Origin: Elusimicrobiaceae bacterium
Lineage (GTDB): Bacteria; Elusimicrobiota; Elusimicrobia; Elusimicrobiales; Elusimicrobiaceae
DNA: 35,889 nt
NCBI GenBank assembly: GCA_017468055.1
Contig: JAFUJU010000069.1
Coordinates: forward strand, 1 to 35,889
Direction: 5' to 3'
The translations under genes were made by a program, and so were the position numbers. Below are positions 1 through 6,855 of this stretch, piece by piece; the first letter of the stretch is position 1, and each line of letters starts with the position of its first letter. The notes under the pieces are model-generated. The model was not told where the DNA came from. It did no database searches and was given only the letters and a program-made list of their open reading frames with translations.

Positions 1-56
1 AAGAAATTAAAACCACTGGTGCTCCTGCCGCTGCTGCGGCTGCCAGAGCGGAATGA
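1..56 (+). other. Alanine-rich coding tail, upstream of and in frame with rpsR
   Basis: Read in the same frame as S18 (codons starting at position 3), this encodes an alanine-rich tract (…TTGAP then seven Ala, …ARAE) and ends in TGA at 54-56. It is either the C-terminus of an upstream gene whose stop overlaps an ATG at 53 (ATGA, a typical coupling overlap), or the N-terminal extension of S18 itself, interrupted by a C-to-T change of a CGA codon. The reading frame is continuous with S18, which favours the second view slightly. Both need one base to differ from what is printed. Confidence 0.5.
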
Positions 57-302
57 CCGGCCAGACCGTTTGGTAATTATCGCTTTGAAAGCCGCCGCAA
101 AGTTTGCAAAGTTTGCGCGGAAAAAATTGACAATGTAGATTACAAAAATTTCCAATTTGTCAAATCTTTCACCATGGAAAGCGGCAAAATCTTGTCCCGC
201 CGCATTACCGGCACTTGCGCCAAACACCAACGCCAAATTACCAAAGCTATTAAACGCGACCGCAATTTGGCCATTTTGCCGTATTCTTTGCCGAAGAAAT
301 AA
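57..302 (+). CDS. rpsR: Small-subunit ribosomal protein S18 (5' end disturbed)
   Basis: S18 sits on the 30S platform, next to S6. The frame ending in TAA at 300-302 gives an unmistakable S18: a KVCKVC zinc-ribbon-like start, then SGKILSRRITGTCAKHQRQ and KAIKRDRNLAILPY, the conserved core. No ATG, GTG or TTG lies in frame between the TGA at 54-56 and the core. The first in-frame ATG (174) would cut off the first third of the protein. The ATG at 53 is in the wrong frame and stops after seven codons, so a one-base deletion around the TTT at 69-71 would join it to S18. The rplI gene follows 18 bases downstream, the common bacterial order. I read this as a functional gene with a sequence error, or a real lesion or recoding site, near its start. 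Confidence 0.85.
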   Translation, partial: PARPFGNYRFESRRKVCKVCAEKIDNVDYKNFQFVKSFTMESGKILSRRITGTCAKHQRQITKAIKRDRNLAILPYSLPKK

Positions 303-320
303 GTTTTAGGAGAGTTTAAA

Positions 321-812
321 ATGAAAGTTATTTTAAGAGAAAACGTAAAAAACCTCGGCATGGCCGGTGATATCGTAGAAGTAAAAACTGGTTACGCCAG
401 AAACTTTTTAGTGCCGCAAGGCTTGGCCGAAATCGCCACCCCGGGTGCCATTAAAAATTGGCAATTAGGTGCTGAACGCCGCGCCAAAAAAATTGAAGCC
501 GAACTCAAAGAAGCCCGTGCCATCGCTGAAAAATTGGAAGGCGTGGTATTGCCCTTCACCAAAACCGTCAACAGCGACGGCGTAGTGTTCGGTTCCGTTA
601 ACAAAGCTGACATCTTTAAAGCCTTGACCGCTTTGGGTCACAAAATCACCAAAGACAATATTGAGCTTAACATGCCGGTAAAAGCCTTGGGTGAAACGGA
701 AGTAGGTATTTATTTGAAACCGACCGTAACCGCCAAAATCAAAGTGAAAATTGAAGCTTTGACCGAAGTGGAAGAAAAAATCGCTGACGCTAAGGAAGAA
801 GTAGCCGCTTAA
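321..812 (+). CDS. rplI: Large-subunit ribosomal protein L9
   Basis: L9 binds 23S rRNA near the L1 stalk base and influences translational fidelity. The 163-residue product has the L9 signature from the start (MKVILRENVKNLG, then GDIVEVKTGYARNFLVPQGLA), followed by a lysine/glutamate-rich linking helix and the C-terminal domain (about residues 75-150). The length is slightly above the usual 148-150 because of an acidic, alanine-rich tail. A clear AGGAGAG ribosome-binding site lies 5-11 bases upstream. It is co-transcribed with rpsR and followed by a strong hairpin terminator. Confidence 0.97.
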   Translation: MKVILRENVKNLGMAGDIVEVKTGYARNFLVPQGLAEIATPGAIKNWQLGAERRAKKIEAELKEARAIAEKLEGVVLPFTKTVNSDGVVFGSVNKADIFKALTALGHKITKDNIELNMPVKALGETEVGIYLKPTVTAKIKVKIEALTEVEEKIADAKEEVAA

Positions 813-841
813 GCGAATCGGTAGTAATTCTCTGATTGATA

Positions 842-873
842 CCCCGTGTGGAATTTTTCACACGGGGTTTTTT
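842..873 (+). terminator. Rho-independent terminator after rplI
   Basis: A 9-bp stem (CCCCGTGTG at 842-850 pairing with CACACGGGG at 859-867) with an 8-base loop is followed by six T residues. It closes the rpsR-rplI operon. Confidence 0.92.
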
Positions 874-915
874 ATTAATGGCAGACTGTTTCCTGACGGG
901 AAAGTGCGCTATCTC

Positions 916-1016
916 TTGACACGTTTTTTTTTTTTGCTACAATTTTAACGTTACCTTCAGACCCAAAATTTACAAGTTGTTTGTTGGACCTTAAAGCTGT
1001 GTAAAAGGAGAGAAAA
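916..1016 (+). promoter_or_regulatory. Promoter with T12 spacer and 73-base leader of pilin-like gene 1
   Basis: A consensus -35 box TTGACA (916-921) and a -10 box TACAAT (938-943), preceded by TGC, are 16 bases apart. Twelve of those 16 spacer bases are an unbroken T run. Exactly 73 bases separate the -10 box from the ATG at 1017, and an AAAGGAGAG ribosome-binding site sits just before it. The same promoter and leader, without a single insertion or deletion, occurs before the pilin-like gene at 12820. Confidence 0.85.
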
Positions 1017-1457
1017 ATGAAAAAAGGTTTTACATTGATAGAACTATTGGTCGTTGTTTTAATCATCGGAATATTGTCTGCGGTGGCATTGCCACAATAT
1101 ACCAAAGCGGTAGCTCGTGCACGTTTAGTGGAAGAAATTGTGCAGGGTAGAGCTTTGCTAGATGCTATGAATCGTTATAAACTGGCTACGGGAGAAAAAT
1201 GGACAGAGGATTTGGAAAATTTAGACATAGAACTTTCGGATAAATGGGAATGTTCTACAGAATCCCACTATTGTGGTTATCGTGAGTCAAAGACAGATGC
1301 CATTCTGGAAGTGAGTGAATATAGATCAAACGAAATTTCTCTTTGGTGCGTGGCAGATAAAAATTATCCTTTGGCAGAGCCGGTTTGTCGTTCGCTTACC
1401 GGAAAAGATCCGGAAAGGCAGAGAGAGAATAAAAAATATTACTTAATTTACGAGTAA
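1017..1457 (+). CDS. Type IV pilin-like (prepilin) protein 1
   Basis: The 146-residue product starts MKKG followed by FTLIELLVVVLIIGIL, the class III prepilin signal. It has cleavage after G4, N-methyl-Phe at +1, the key Glu at mature position 5, and a hydrophobic alpha-helix running into SAVALPQY. The globular part has four cysteines (WEC, HYC, LWC, VC) that could form two disulfides. It would be exported, cleaved by a PilD-type peptidase and assembled as a minor pilin or pseudopilin; which one cannot be told. Its first 28 residues are identical to those of the gene at 12820, while the rest is unrelated at a glance. It stands alone, with its own promoter and terminator. Confidence 0.9.
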   Translation: MKKGFTLIELLVVVLIIGILSAVALPQYTKAVARARLVEEIVQGRALLDAMNRYKLATGEKWTEDLENLDIELSDKWECSTESHYCGYRESKTDAILEVSEYRSNEISLWCVADKNYPLAEPVCRSLTGKDPERQRENKKYYLIYE

Positions 1458-1471
1458 AATCATCCTTTTTG

Positions 1472-1508
1472 AAAACCCCGCTCGGTTTGACATGCCAAGC
1501 GGGGTTTT
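1472..1508 (+). terminator. Terminator after pilin-like gene 1
   Basis: An 11-bp stem (1472-1482 pairing with 1498-1508, core AACCCCGCT/AGCGGGGTT) with a 15-base loop ends in a TTTT run. It separates the pilin gene from the ridA operon. Confidence 0.85.
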
Positions 1509-1556
1509 ATACCATATAATAACAGAGTTTTTACTTAATTTAACGAGAGGAATTTT

Positions 1557-1934
1557 ATGAAAAAAATCATCAACTCACCCCAAGCTCCCAAAGCCATCGG
1601 TCCTTATTCTCAAGCGGTAGAAGACGGAGGGTTTATTTTTACTTCCGGTGTTTTGCCGGTGGATCCCGTGACGGGTGAAATTGGCGGCGGTGATGTGAAA
1701 GTGCAAACCGAACTGGTGCTTAAAAATTTAGAAAATATTTTAAAAGCAGCCGGTGCCCAATTAAAACACGTAGTCAAAACAACCGTGTATATGACGGATT
1801 TAACCTCTTTTGCCGAGATGAACACAGTTTATGCCTCTTTCTTTAAAGAAAATCCGCCTGCCCGCACCACCGTGCAAGTGGCCGCCTTGCCCAAAGGAAG
1901 CTGTATTGAAATAGAAGCCATTGTGCGGAAGTAG
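1557..1934 (+). CDS. ridA: RidA family enamine/imine deaminase
   Basis: RidA proteins hydrolyse reactive 2-aminoacrylate-type enamines/imines released by PLP enzymes. The 125-residue length is the family norm. Typical landmarks are QAPKAIGPYSQAV near residues 9-21, then SGVLPVDP, the catalytic-site arginine in PPARTTVQV and the C-terminal GSCIEIEAIV segment. It begins behind GAGAGGAA, and malQ follows 11 bases later, so it appears to head a three-gene operon with malQ and a nucleotidyltransferase. A TATAAT at 1515-1520 may be its -10 box, but no convincing -35 is visible. The link to glucan genes is positional only. Confidence 0.95.
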   Translation: MKKIINSPQAPKAIGPYSQAVEDGGFIFTSGVLPVDPVTGEIGGGDVKVQTELVLKNLENILKAAGAQLKHVVKTTVYMTDLTSFAEMNTVYASFFKENPPARTTVQVAALPKGSCIEIEAIVRK

Positions 1935-1945
1935 CAGGAGTATTT

Positions 1946-3520
1946 ATGGCAAGCGTGCATGAAGATCTTTTAGCCCGTAGAACAAGCGGGATTCTGATGC
2001 CGGTCTCCGCGATGAAAACGGAACAGGATTGGGGCGTGGGGGACTTTTCTTCCTTGTGTGAATGGGTCCGCTTTTTAGGTGGTTTAGGTACAAAAATTGT
2101 GCAAATTTTGCCCTTACAGGAAACCGCCCCCGGCCAAAACTGTCCTTATTCTGCGCTTAGTGCGTTTGCCATAGATCCGGTTTATATTGATGTAAATCAA
2201 GTGCGCGAAGTGCAGCTTTCTTCTGCCGCCCGTCAGCTGGTGCAAGATTTGCAAGGGGATATTGCGGCGTGGAAACTTTCGCACAAAGCTCCGTTTAAAC
2301 AGGTCAAAGAAGCCAAATTAAAAGTGCTTTGGCAGGCCTATCAGTTTTTCTTGGAAAATGATGTATGTCATTTCTCGCCGGAGTACCGGGCTTTTCAGGC
2401 GTACCGCTCTGCCAATAAAAGCTGGCTGCGTAATTATGCCGTTTTCCGCGCGTTAAAAGAGTTTTACCGTTGGCAAACGTGGCAAGATTGGCCAAACGGA
2501 CTAAATGAATTTAACAAAGAAGCCGTTGATGCTTTTGAGACAAAGTACCGTGAATATGTAGAATTTTTCTCTTATTTACAATGGCAGGCCGATTTACAAT
2601 TGCGCGGGGCTAAAGCTTGTGCCCAAGCGGCCGGTGTATATTTGTTTGGAGATATCCCCTTTGGCACCAATTTAGACAGCGCTGAAGTGTGGAGCGAGCG
2701 GGAAAATTTCCGTCTGGATCATTCTGTCGGAGCACCGCCGGATCAATTTAGTGATAAAGGCCAATGTTGGGGGCTTCCTGCCTATAATTGGGATTATATT
2801 CAAGCTCATAATTTTGATTTGTGGCGGCGCAAAATCCGCCGTGCGGTGGAACTGTATGACCTGTTCCGTCTGGATCATTTGGTCGGCTTTTATCGTACTT
2901 ATGTTTTCGCTCCCAATGATGAAAAAGGAAATTTTGACATTACTGAAGAACAAGCCCAGATAGACCGTGGTTATCACTTTCTAAGTATGGTGCTGGAAAG
3001 TGCGCAAGGGGCTATGCCCGTTGGAGAAGATTTGGGCGTGATTCCGAATTATGTACGCCGCATGTTGGTGGACTTAAAAATTCCCGGTTATAAGGTGCTT
3101 CGCTGGGAACGGGAAGACAATGGTTACTACCGCGAACCGCGCAGTTATCCATCCGTTTCTTTAGCTACCACTTCTACACATGATACGGAAACGGTACGCG
3201 GTTGGTGGGAAACCATGCCCCAGTATGAACGTGCTAATATGTGGGAAATGATTTCCGCTCAAAAAACAGACGGAAATATTCCTTTTAATTTAGATACACA
3301 AAAGGCTATTTTTCATCGGGTCTTAACGTCCGGCTCAGCCATTACGATGTTTTCTTGGCAAGATGTAATCGGTACGTTAGACCGTGTGAATGTGCCCGGT
3401 ACGGTGGGCGAAGAAAATTGGACGTACCGCAGTGAATGTACGCCGGCCGAAGCCGTTGAAGTATATCGGGCGCAATTAAATGCCTACGAAGAGTTGTTAA
3501 ACCAGACCCAAAGAGCCTAA
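1946..3520 (+). CDS. malQ: 4-alpha-glucanotransferase (amylomaltase, GH77)
   Basis: The enzyme transfers alpha-1,4-glucan segments between maltodextrins in the cytoplasm and works in maltose and glycogen turnover. The 524 residues match the single-domain GH77 size. The catalytic triad is visible: nucleophile Asp310 in FRLDHLVGF, acid/base Glu361 in GEDLG, and Asp413 in STHDTET. The N-terminal GILMPVSAM…DWGVGDF and ILPLQETAPG…PYSALSAFA blocks are also typical. The start is supported by a GGAG 5-8 bases upstream. It is followed after one base by a sugar nucleotidyltransferase, and glgA lies elsewhere in the window, pointing to glycogen use. Confidence 0.97.
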   Translation: MASVHEDLLARRTSGILMPVSAMKTEQDWGVGDFSSLCEWVRFLGGLGTKIVQILPLQETAPGQNCPYSALSAFAIDPVYIDVNQVREVQLSSAARQLVQDLQGDIAAWKLSHKAPFKQVKEAKLKVLWQAYQFFLENDVCHFSPEYRAFQAYRSANKSWLRNYAVFRALKEFYRWQTWQDWPNGLNEFNKEAVDAFETKYREYVEFFSYLQWQADLQLRGAKACAQAAGVYLFGDIPFGTNLDSAEVWSERENFRLDHSVGAPPDQFSDKGQCWGLPAYNWDYIQAHNFDLWRRKIRRAVELYDLFRLDHLVGFYRTYVFAPNDEKGNFDITEEQAQIDRGYHFLSMVLESAQGAMPVGEDLGVIPNYVRRMLVDLKIPGYKVLRWEREDNGYYREPRSYPSVSLATTSTHDTETVRGWWETMPQYERANMWEMISAQKTDGNIPFNLDTQKAIFHRVLTSGSAITMFSWQDVIGTLDRVNVPGTVGEENWTYRSECTPAEAVEVYRAQLNAYEELLNQTQRA

Positions 3521-3521
3521 T

Positions 3522-4454
3522 ATGTCAAACTACACGGCCATTATTCCTGCCGCCGGTAAAGGTGTGCGGCTGTTGCCATATACGCGGTATTGTGCTAAAA
3601 CCATGCTTCCCGTGGCAGGAAGGCCCGTGATTGCGCATATTTTGGAACAAATAGAGCAGTGCGGAATAAAAAAAGTAGTTTTTATTGTTGGATATCAAAA
3701 AGAATCTTTTATCGGTTTTATTCAAAAAAATTATCCCCACTTAGAAGTAGAATTTGTAGAACAAACCCAACTAAAAGGGCTGGGGCATGCCATTTATTTG
3801 GCTAAAGAAATGGTAACGGGCCCGTGTTTGATTGTGTTGGGAGACACGATTATAGAGGGGGATTTGAAGCAACTTTTGCAAAACGGAAAAAATACCGTGG
3901 GAGTAAAAGAAGTGTCTGATCCACACCGCTTTGGTATTGTGGAAATGAGCGGGGGAAAAATAAAAGGTTTTGAAGAAAAACCGGAAAATCCTAAAAGCAA
4001 TCTTGCTCTAATCGGGGCTTATGCTTTTGAGGATTCTTCCCAGCTTTTTACCGCTTTGGAGAAGCTGATTTTGTCAGGGAAAACTGTTAAAAACGAGATA
4101 CAACTAACCGATGCTCTCTCTATTTTATTGCAAGAGCAGACTGAAATTGTGCCGGTGCCCCTGAAAAACTGGTTTGATTGTGGCACGATGGAAGTGATGT
4201 TGCAAACCAATAAAACTCTTATTGAAAGAAAACCTCAAATCCCGAAAAAATTTTTGAAGAATAACCGGATAGTGGCCCCTTGTTGGATTAGTGAAGAGGC
4301 AGAAATTAAAAATTGCGTGTTGGGACCCTATTTATCTGTCGGAAAAGGGGCTGTGCTGAATGACTGCCACTTACAAGACGCTATTGTTTTTCCGGACACA
4401 AAACTGCAACAAAAAACTGCAAGTCATACTTTTTTTATAAAAGAAGAACACTAA
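3522..4454 (+). CDS. Sugar-phosphate nucleotidyltransferase (NDP-sugar pyrophosphorylase)
   Basis: The 310-residue protein makes an NDP-sugar from NTP and sugar-1-phosphate. The N-terminal Rossmann-like domain (1-230) has the nucleotide-binding signature IIPAAGKGVRLLPYTR, LGDTIIEGD for metal/sugar binding, GFEEKPENP and NEIQLTDAL. A short C-terminal part (240-310) looks like left-handed beta-helix turns. The usual KPMLPV is AKTMLPV here. Similarity is to both the glucose-1-phosphate thymidylyltransferase and UTP-glucose-1-phosphate uridylyltransferase groups, and the sequence alone does not settle the base or the sugar. It is likely co-translated with malQ. Its stop overlaps that of the convergent gene by four bases. 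Confidence 0.85.
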   Translation: MSNYTAIIPAAGKGVRLLPYTRYCAKTMLPVAGRPVIAHILEQIEQCGIKKVVFIVGYQKESFIGFIQKNYPHLEVEFVEQTQLKGLGHAIYLAKEMVTGPCLIVLGDTIIEGDLKQLLQNGKNTVGVKEVSDPHRFGIVEMSGGKIKGFEEKPENPKSNLALIGAYAFEDSSQLFTALEKLILSGKTVKNEIQLTDALSILLQEQTEIVPVPLKNWFDCGTMEVMLQTNKTLIERKPQIPKKFLKNNRIVAPCWISEEAEIKNCVLGPYLSVGKGAVLNDCHLQDAIVFPDTKLQQKTASHTFFIKEEH

Positions 4455-4996
4455 TTTTTTTGTTCGGCTTTGGCTTCTATGTTTTCTGGTGAAGATATAT
4501 TGGCAGAAGCTGTTTGCGTGGAAGATTGGATTTCTAAATCAGAAGTTTCTATTTCCGTATTTTCTACAACCACAGGAAACAGGGTGTTTGCTAATTGTTC
4601 GGTGGTAGTTTTGGCGGAGGCATAATTGGTAGCTGCTTTAGAAAATTGGGAAGTGATTTGCGTGCCTCTGACGTTTTTGGCAATTTCTGCTTCATAGATA
4701 TATCTTTTTACTTCAAAATCCTGCAAAGTTAAAAAGAGTGAAATTTGATTAAATAGTCGAAGTCTTTCTTCTTCCACAACTGCCGGACAAGTGGAGAGAG
4801 CTTGTGTAAGAGCTTGTAAATTTTCTTGCGCTTGGGTAAGGGTGGCTTCGTCAATGGCGGGGTTTGTGCGGTCCAGATCCGGAACGGCAATGACGGAGGA
4901 TAAACTACTGCTGGTGGTGGGGACATAACGGTTTCCTACCAGCATTCCGCCGGTGAACACAAGACCCAAAGTAAGTAAATACAGTACGTAGCGCAT
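4451..4996 (-). CDS. Small membrane-anchored hypothetical protein
   Basis: I do not recognise this 181-residue protein. It has one N-terminal membrane segment or uncleaved signal (RYVLYLLTLGLVFTGGMLVG, about 2-21), then a mostly helical, Gln/Ala/Glu-rich region, and a low-complexity Ser/Thr/Glu tail. I start it at the ATG at 4996, not the one 18 bases upstream, because a TGCTACAAT promoter element (5005-5013 on this strand) overlaps the upstream ATG. Transcription would then begin within a few bases of the 4996 ATG. No Shine-Dalgarno sequence is visible, so the mRNA may be leaderless. It converges on the nucleotidyltransferase gene with a four-base overlap of stop codons. Confidence 0.65.
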   Translation of the reverse strand: MRYVLYLLTLGLVFTGGMLVGNRYVPTTSSSLSSVIAVPDLDRTNPAIDEATLTQAQENLQALTQALSTCPAVVEEERLRLFNQISLFLTLQDFEVKRYIYEAEIAKNVRGTQITSQFSKAATNYASAKTTTEQLANTLFPVVVENTEIETSDLEIQSSTQTASANISSPENIEAKAEQKN

Positions 4997-5004
4997 ATAC
5001 AGAT

Positions 5005-5013
5005 ATTGTAGCA
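5005..5013 (-). promoter_or_regulatory. Extended -10 element for the 4451-4996 gene
   Basis: On the minus strand this reads TGCTACAAT and is preceded by eight T residues. This is the same arrangement as the T-tract plus TGCTACAAT of the two pilin promoters. No good -35 box is visible. Confidence 0.5.
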
Positions 5014-5025
5014 AAAAAAATAAAT

Positions 5026-5066
5026 TTGTATATAAAATAGAAAAATTGCTATAATAATTATGTTGA
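5026..5066 (+). promoter_or_regulatory. Upstream promoter-like repeat of the tRNA-Lys/tRNA-Glu unit
   Basis: TTGTAT (5026-5031), 18 bases, then TGC followed by TATAAT (5050-5055). The -10 box and the bases after it (TATAATAATTATGTTGA, 5050-5066) recur almost exactly at 5124-5140. Confidence 0.55.
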
Positions 5067-5100
5067 AAATATAAGTTTTTCCGAAAGAAAAAATAAAAAC

Positions 5101-5140
5101 TTTTCAGATTGGAAAAAATTTTGTATAATATTTATGTTGA
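5101..5140 (+). promoter_or_regulatory. Downstream promoter-like repeat of the tRNA unit
   Basis: TATAAT (5124-5129) lies 17 bases after a weak TTTTCA. The stretch TATAATATTTATGTTGA differs from the copy at 5050-5066 by one base in 17. It lies about 60 bases before tRNA-Lys. Confidence 0.5.
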
Positions 5141-5191
5141 GGGTTTGACCCGAAGCAAACAAACCCTTAATAGATCTTTGACCGTTTTTTA

Positions 5192-5263
5192 GCGCTCGTA
5201 GCTCAGTGGTAGAGCATCCGCCTTTTAAGCGGGGGGCCGTGAGTTCAAGTCTCACCGGGCGCA
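5192..5263 (+). tRNA. tRNA-Lys (anticodon TTT)
   Basis: A full cloverleaf of 72 bases. The acceptor GCGCTCG pairs with CGGGCGC (one G-U), the D-arm is GCTC…GAGC, the anticodon stem is TCCGC/GCGGG around loop CTTTTAA (anticodon 5224-5226), and the T-arm contains GTTCAAG. The discriminator base is A and CCA is not encoded. It lies 14 bases before tRNA-Glu and is probably on the same transcript. Confidence 0.97.
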
Positions 5264-5277
5264 TAATTAAAATTTTA

Positions 5278-5352
5278 GCCCTCTTCGTCTATCGGTTAGG
5301 ACGTCGGATTTTCAATCCGAAAAGAGGAGTTCGATTCTCCTAGAGGGCGCCA
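5278..5352 (+). tRNA. tRNA-Glu (anticodon TTC)
   Basis: The acceptor GCCCTCT pairs with AGAGGGC. The anticodon stem TCGGA/TCCGA encloses TTTTCAA with anticodon TTC at 5311-5313, and the T-arm carries GTTCGAT. The discriminator is G and the CCA end is encoded at 5350-5352, unlike the neighbouring tRNA-Lys. Confidence 0.97.
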
Positions 5353-5358
5353 TTTAAA

Positions 5359-5388
5359 ACCCGTTTGCAAAAGCAGACGGGTTTTTTG
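5359..5388 (+). terminator. Terminator after the tRNA pair
   Basis: ACCCGTTTGC pairs with GCAGACGGGT (10 bp, one G-U) around AAAA, followed by a T run. It ends the tRNA transcript and faces the convergent msrBA gene. Confidence 0.9.
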
Positions 5389-5399
5389 TTTATAGTTAT

Positions 5400-6230
5400 T
5401 TAAAATCTTTCCACACGACGATGGCAGTAGGGTTGAGAGCCTTTCTTTTGGTAATAATGTTGGTGATATTCTTCTGCCGGCCAAAAAATATCCAGTGGTA
5501 AAACTTGCGTAGCAATTTTGTAGCCTTTATCCCGTAAAAGTTGAATGAGTTTTTCAGTCGTTTCTTTTTGGGTTTCATTGGTGTAAAAGACGGCAGAATG
5601 ATATTGATCTCCAATGTCTGGGCCTTGACCATTGGTTTGTGTCGGGTCATGAATTTCAAAAAATAATTTAGCTAACGTTTCATAAGAAGTTTTGCTCGGG
5701 TCAAAATAAATCCGTACAGCTTCAAAATGCCCCGTTTCTCCGGTGCAGACATCTTCATAGGAAGGATTTTTCATTTTTCCGCCGGTATAGCCACATTCAA
5801 TACGCAGCACTCCGTCTAAATCTTTCATCAGGTGTTCTACTCCCCAAAAACACCCTCCGGCAAAAACAGCACTTTCTATTTCAGAAGCAAAATCTAAAGA
5901 AAGGGAATTGACACAATGGCGCGTATCAGTAGGGGTAAAGCCTTCCCCGAAGAAAACATGGCCCAAGTGTCCGCCACAATGGCTGCAGGTAATTTCGGTG
6001 CGTTGTCCGTCCGCATCTACAGAACGGGTAACTGAGCCGGATATTTCGGCATCAAAGCTGGGCCAACCGCACCCGCTATGGAATTTGTTTTCGGAGCGGT
6101 ATAAAGGCGCACCGCATTGGCGGCAAATATAGATGCCTTTTTCCGTATGTTGATTAAACTTGCCGGAGAAGGGCCGCTCGGTGCCTTTTTGCAAAAGGAT
6201 ATATTTTTCTTCAGGGGTTAATTCCTTCAT
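5400..6230 (-). CDS. msrBA: Bifunctional methionine sulfoxide reductase MsrB-MsrA
   Basis: The protein repairs both R- (MsrB) and S- (MsrA) methionine sulfoxide. The 276 residues are a fusion in the order MsrB (1-112) then MsrA (118-276). The MsrB half has the structural zinc cysteines C36/C39 and C82/C85, the HSGCGWPSF block and catalytic C106 in TRHCVNS. The MsrA half starts AVFAGGCFWG with nucleophile C127, and has GYTGG and YHQHYYQK. No signal peptide is seen, so a cytoplasmic location is likely. It is monocistronic with its own promoter (TTGTAT, 17 bases, TATGAT). Confidence 0.97.
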   Translation of the reverse strand: MKELTPEEKYILLQKGTERPFSGKFNQHTEKGIYICRQCGAPLYRSENKFHSGCGWPSFDAEISGSVTRSVDADGQRTEITCSHCGGHLGHVFFGEGFTPTDTRHCVNSLSLDFASEIESAVFAGGCFWGVEHLMKDLDGVLRIECGYTGGKMKNPSYEDVCTGETGHFEAVRIYFDPSKTSYETLAKLFFEIHDPTQTNGQGPDIGDQYHSAVFYTNETQKETTEKLIQLLRDKGYKIATQVLPLDIFWPAEEYHQHYYQKKGSQPYCHRRVERF

Positions 6231-6247
6231 AAAATTCTCTTCTTTAT

Positions 6248-6276
6248 ATCATAATACTTACCGGTTTTTTATACAA
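6248..6276 (-). promoter_or_regulatory. Probable msrBA promoter
   Basis: On the minus strand, -35 TTGTAT (6276-6271), a 17-base spacer and -10 TATGAT (6253-6248), 17 bases before the msrBA ATG. Confidence 0.55.
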
Positions 6277-6291
6277 GTCTAAAAAAGAGTT

Positions 6292-6317
6292 ATAAAAAAC
6301 CGCCGTATAGGCGGTTT
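6292..6317 (-). terminator. Terminator of the radical SAM-to-def operon
   Basis: AAACCGCC (6297-6304) pairs with GGCGGTTT (6310-6317) around a 5-base loop. Read on the minus strand the stem runs into a T run. It lies just past the def stop codon. Confidence 0.85.
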
Positions 6318-6320
6318 AAA

Positions 6321-6845
6321 TTAGTCCCAAGTGGGGCGGAGTTTTTTGAGCTCTTTTTTAATAGCCGGTTTTAGTGCGGGATCTGCATGATCTATAAACA
6401 GGTGGCCGTCTAAATGGTCCATTTCATGCTGGAATGCTTTGGCCAAAAGACCGCGGGCGCGCACTTTTACCTGTTCGCCTTTTTCGTTGATAAATTGAAT
6501 CACTACTTCTGTAGCACGGGGAACTTCTACCCACAACCCCGGCAAAGACAGGCAACCCTCTTCTTCTATTACTTCGCCCGTTTTTTCCACAAATTCCGGA
6601 TTGATCATTACAATACGTTTAAGCGGAGCATCTTTTTTGTCTGATTCGGGGATCAGGATCAACGCCAAACGCATATCCAACCCAATTTGATTGGCAGCCA
6701 AACCTACCCCGTGTACGGCTAAACAGGTTTCTTCCATGTCTTGCAGTAAAGACGGAAGCTGCGGGGCCAGTTCCTCAAAATTAACAGGTTTCAATTTCTT
6801 GCGTAAGATCGGATCTCCGTATTTTACTACTTTGCGTATAGCCAT
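6321..6845 (-). CDS. def: Peptide deformylase
   Basis: The enzyme removes the formyl group from the N-terminal Met of nascent proteins and uses a metal. All three family motifs are present: GVGLAANQ (46-53), EGCLS with metal ligand C98, and HEMDH with ligands H140 and H144 around the catalytic glutamate. I start at MAIRKVVKYGDP (174 residues) because AAGAGAG lies just upstream and this is the normal N-terminus. The open frame extends 24 codons further, but into the PTS-like gene. It is the last gene of the minus-strand operon, 10 bases after the EIIA-like gene. Confidence 0.97.
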   Translation of the reverse strand: MAIRKVVKYGDPILRKKLKPVNFEELAPQLPSLLQDMEETCLAVHGVGLAANQIGLDMRLALILIPESDKKDAPLKRIVMINPEFVEKTGEVIEEEGCLSLPGLWVEVPRATEVVIQFINEKGEQVKVRARGLLAKAFQHEMDHLDGHLFIDHADPALKPAIKKELKKLRPTWD

Positions 6846-6855
6846 AATATCTCTC

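Noticed and set aside
54..56. UGA reassigned to an amino acid, to explain the S18 frame
   Set aside because: TGA ends other genes here, such as the radical SAM gene at 10934, and no other conserved gene in the window needs UGA read-through.
4997..5014. Start of the small membrane protein at 5014
   Set aside because: The TACAAT -10 element lies downstream of this ATG, so the codon would not be transcribed from it.
5141..5180. Small hairpin (GGGTTTG with CAAAC/AAACCC) before tRNA-Lys as a riboswitch or terminator
   Set aside because: The stem is short, has no T run at its end and lies in the tRNA precursor leader. No known riboswitch features.
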